Source: CAZWCX01 sp964632945
Lineage (GTDB): Bacteria; Planctomycetota; MHYJ01; WSZJ01; CAZWCX01
Assembly (NCBI GenBank): GCA_964632945.1
Contig: CAZWCX010000081.1
Location: 1-33,609 of the forward strand
Reading direction: 5' to 3'
Length of the DNA: 33,609 bases
Positions 33,096 through 33,609 of the stretch are shown here, piece by piece. A program made the position numbers and the translations under genes. How positions within the stretch are numbered: the first letter of the stretch is position 1; every line of letters starts with the position of its first letter. The notes under the pieces are model-generated. The model searched no databases, was not told where the DNA came from, and saw only the letters and a list, made by a program, of their open reading frames with translations.

Positions 33096-33609
33096 ACCTT
33101 CATCGCATCGATGATCGCCTGACCCATCTCGCGCGTACCCACCGCGGTCGGATCGTTGCGATCGGGCTTCATGTCGTAGGTCACCCGCTTGCCCTCGCGG
33201 ATCACCCGCGCCACCGCGCCCTCCAGGCGCTCGGCCGCGTCGGTCTCGCCCAGGTGCCGAAGCATCAACACGCCCGAGAGGATCACCGCCGTGGGGTTGA
33301 CCTTGTTGAGCCCCTTGTACTTCGGCGCGCTGCCGTGCGTCGCCTCGAACAGGGCCGACCCGTTCTCGCCGATGTTCGCGCCCGGGGCGACCCCCAACCC
33401 GCCGACCATCCCGGCGCCCAGGTCCGAAATGACGTCGCCGTAGAGGTTCGGCAGCACCAGCACGTCGTAGTCCTGCGGCTTCTGCACCAACTGCATGCAC
33501 ATGTTGTCGACGATCCGGTCCTCGAACGGGACGTCCGGGTACTCCTTGGCGACCTCCCGGGCGGTGGAGAGGAAGAGCCCGTCCGAGTGCTTCATGATGT
33601 TCGCCTTGT
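33092..33609 (-). CDS. Isocitrate/isopropylmalate dehydrogenase family, 3' part
   Basis: The C-terminal 172 residues or so of a beta-decarboxylating dehydrogenase; the gene continues past the window end. The visible sequence begins KANIMKHSDGLFL, contains the metal- and substrate-binding segment VLPNLYGDVISDLGAGMVGGLGVAPGANIG, and the nucleotide-site segment ATHGSAPKYKGLNKVNPTAVILSG. The form resembles short NAD-type isocitrate dehydrogenases more than LeuB, but the residues that separate them lie mostly outside the window. It overlaps the ThiF-like gene by four bases, so a central-metabolism enzyme heads, or is joined to, the sulfur-relay operon. Confidence 0.9.
   Translation of the reverse strand, partial: KANIMKHSDGLFLSTAREVAKEYPDVPFEDRIVDNMCMQLVQKPQDYDVLVLPNLYGDVISDLGAGMVGGLGVAPGANIGENGSALFEATHGSAPKYKGLNKVNPTAVILSGVLMLRHLGETDAAERLEGAVARVIREGKRVTYDMKPDRNDPTAVGTREMGQAIIDAMKV

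Noticed and set aside
1..33609. tRNA, rRNA, CRISPR array, insertion sequence or prophage
   Set aside because: None was found by reading both strands: no regularly spaced repeats, transposase or integrase motifs, or recognisable cloverleaf. This was by eye, so a divergent tRNA could be missed.

Overview
A GC-rich bacterial chromosome segment with dense, often overlapping genes. Many start codons are GTG, and ATGA or GTGA overlaps are common. The organism is not named by any marker in the window. A very large Ser/Thr kinase with an N-terminal zinc ribbon, one membrane segment and a long tetratricopeptide-like tail is a style common in Planctomycetota, so that phylum is my best guess at low to moderate confidence. 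Two formate-dehydrogenase-type enzymes use an in-frame TGA as selenocysteine, so the host must make selenoproteins, although no sel genes lie here.

Layout. 1-3172: a TfoX-N protein (minus), then an exported S41 peptidase and a LolA-like periplasmic protein (plus). Two copies of a 43-nt palindrome each lie at the 3' side of a minus-strand gene. 3173-14472 is the centrepiece, two selenocysteine Mo/W oxidoreductase operons that diverge at 8017-8206. Leftwards lies an NAD-linked formate dehydrogenase in three genes: a Sec catalytic subunit (6088-8016), a NuoE-NuoF fusion (4183-5970) and a Fe-S protein (3173-4186). The Fe-S protein carries the [4Fe-4S] subdomain that normally forms the N-terminus of the catalytic subunit, so the catalytic polypeptide is split and the halves are out of order. 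The promoters of both transcription units share a 16-nt element. Rightwards lies a FdnG-like Sec enzyme (8207-11128), a four-cluster ferredoxin fused to an NrfD-type membrane subunit, FdhD and a lipase-like hydrolase. This second enzyme keeps Sec and a textbook SECIS but has lost the His and Arg that handle formate in known formate dehydrogenases, so its substrate is open.

14450-19425: a lipoprotein with two CxxC pairs, an unknown protein, and the giant kinase. 19457-24978: a cyclophilin and an M61 peptidase (plus), then an ATP/ADP-translocase-family membrane protein and a permuted papain-like (YiiX/C92) protein (minus).

25017-33609, all minus and mostly tightly packed: a partial isocitrate/isopropylmalate dehydrogenase, a degenerate ThiF/MoeB-like protein, TusA-, TusD-, TusC- and TusB-like sulfur-relay proteins with a lipoprotein among them, a MptE-like motility-associated glycosyltransferase-family protein, a nucleotidyltransferase/SPASM protein with a broken radical-SAM motif, and an exported alpha/alpha-toroid-like protein.

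Promoters that could be read have TTG-type -35 boxes 16-17 bp from TAGnnT -10 boxes at general genes and from nATAAT at the two NAD-formate-dehydrogenase units. No tRNA, rRNA, CRISPR array, insertion sequence or integrase was seen, and no gap exceeds 300 bp.
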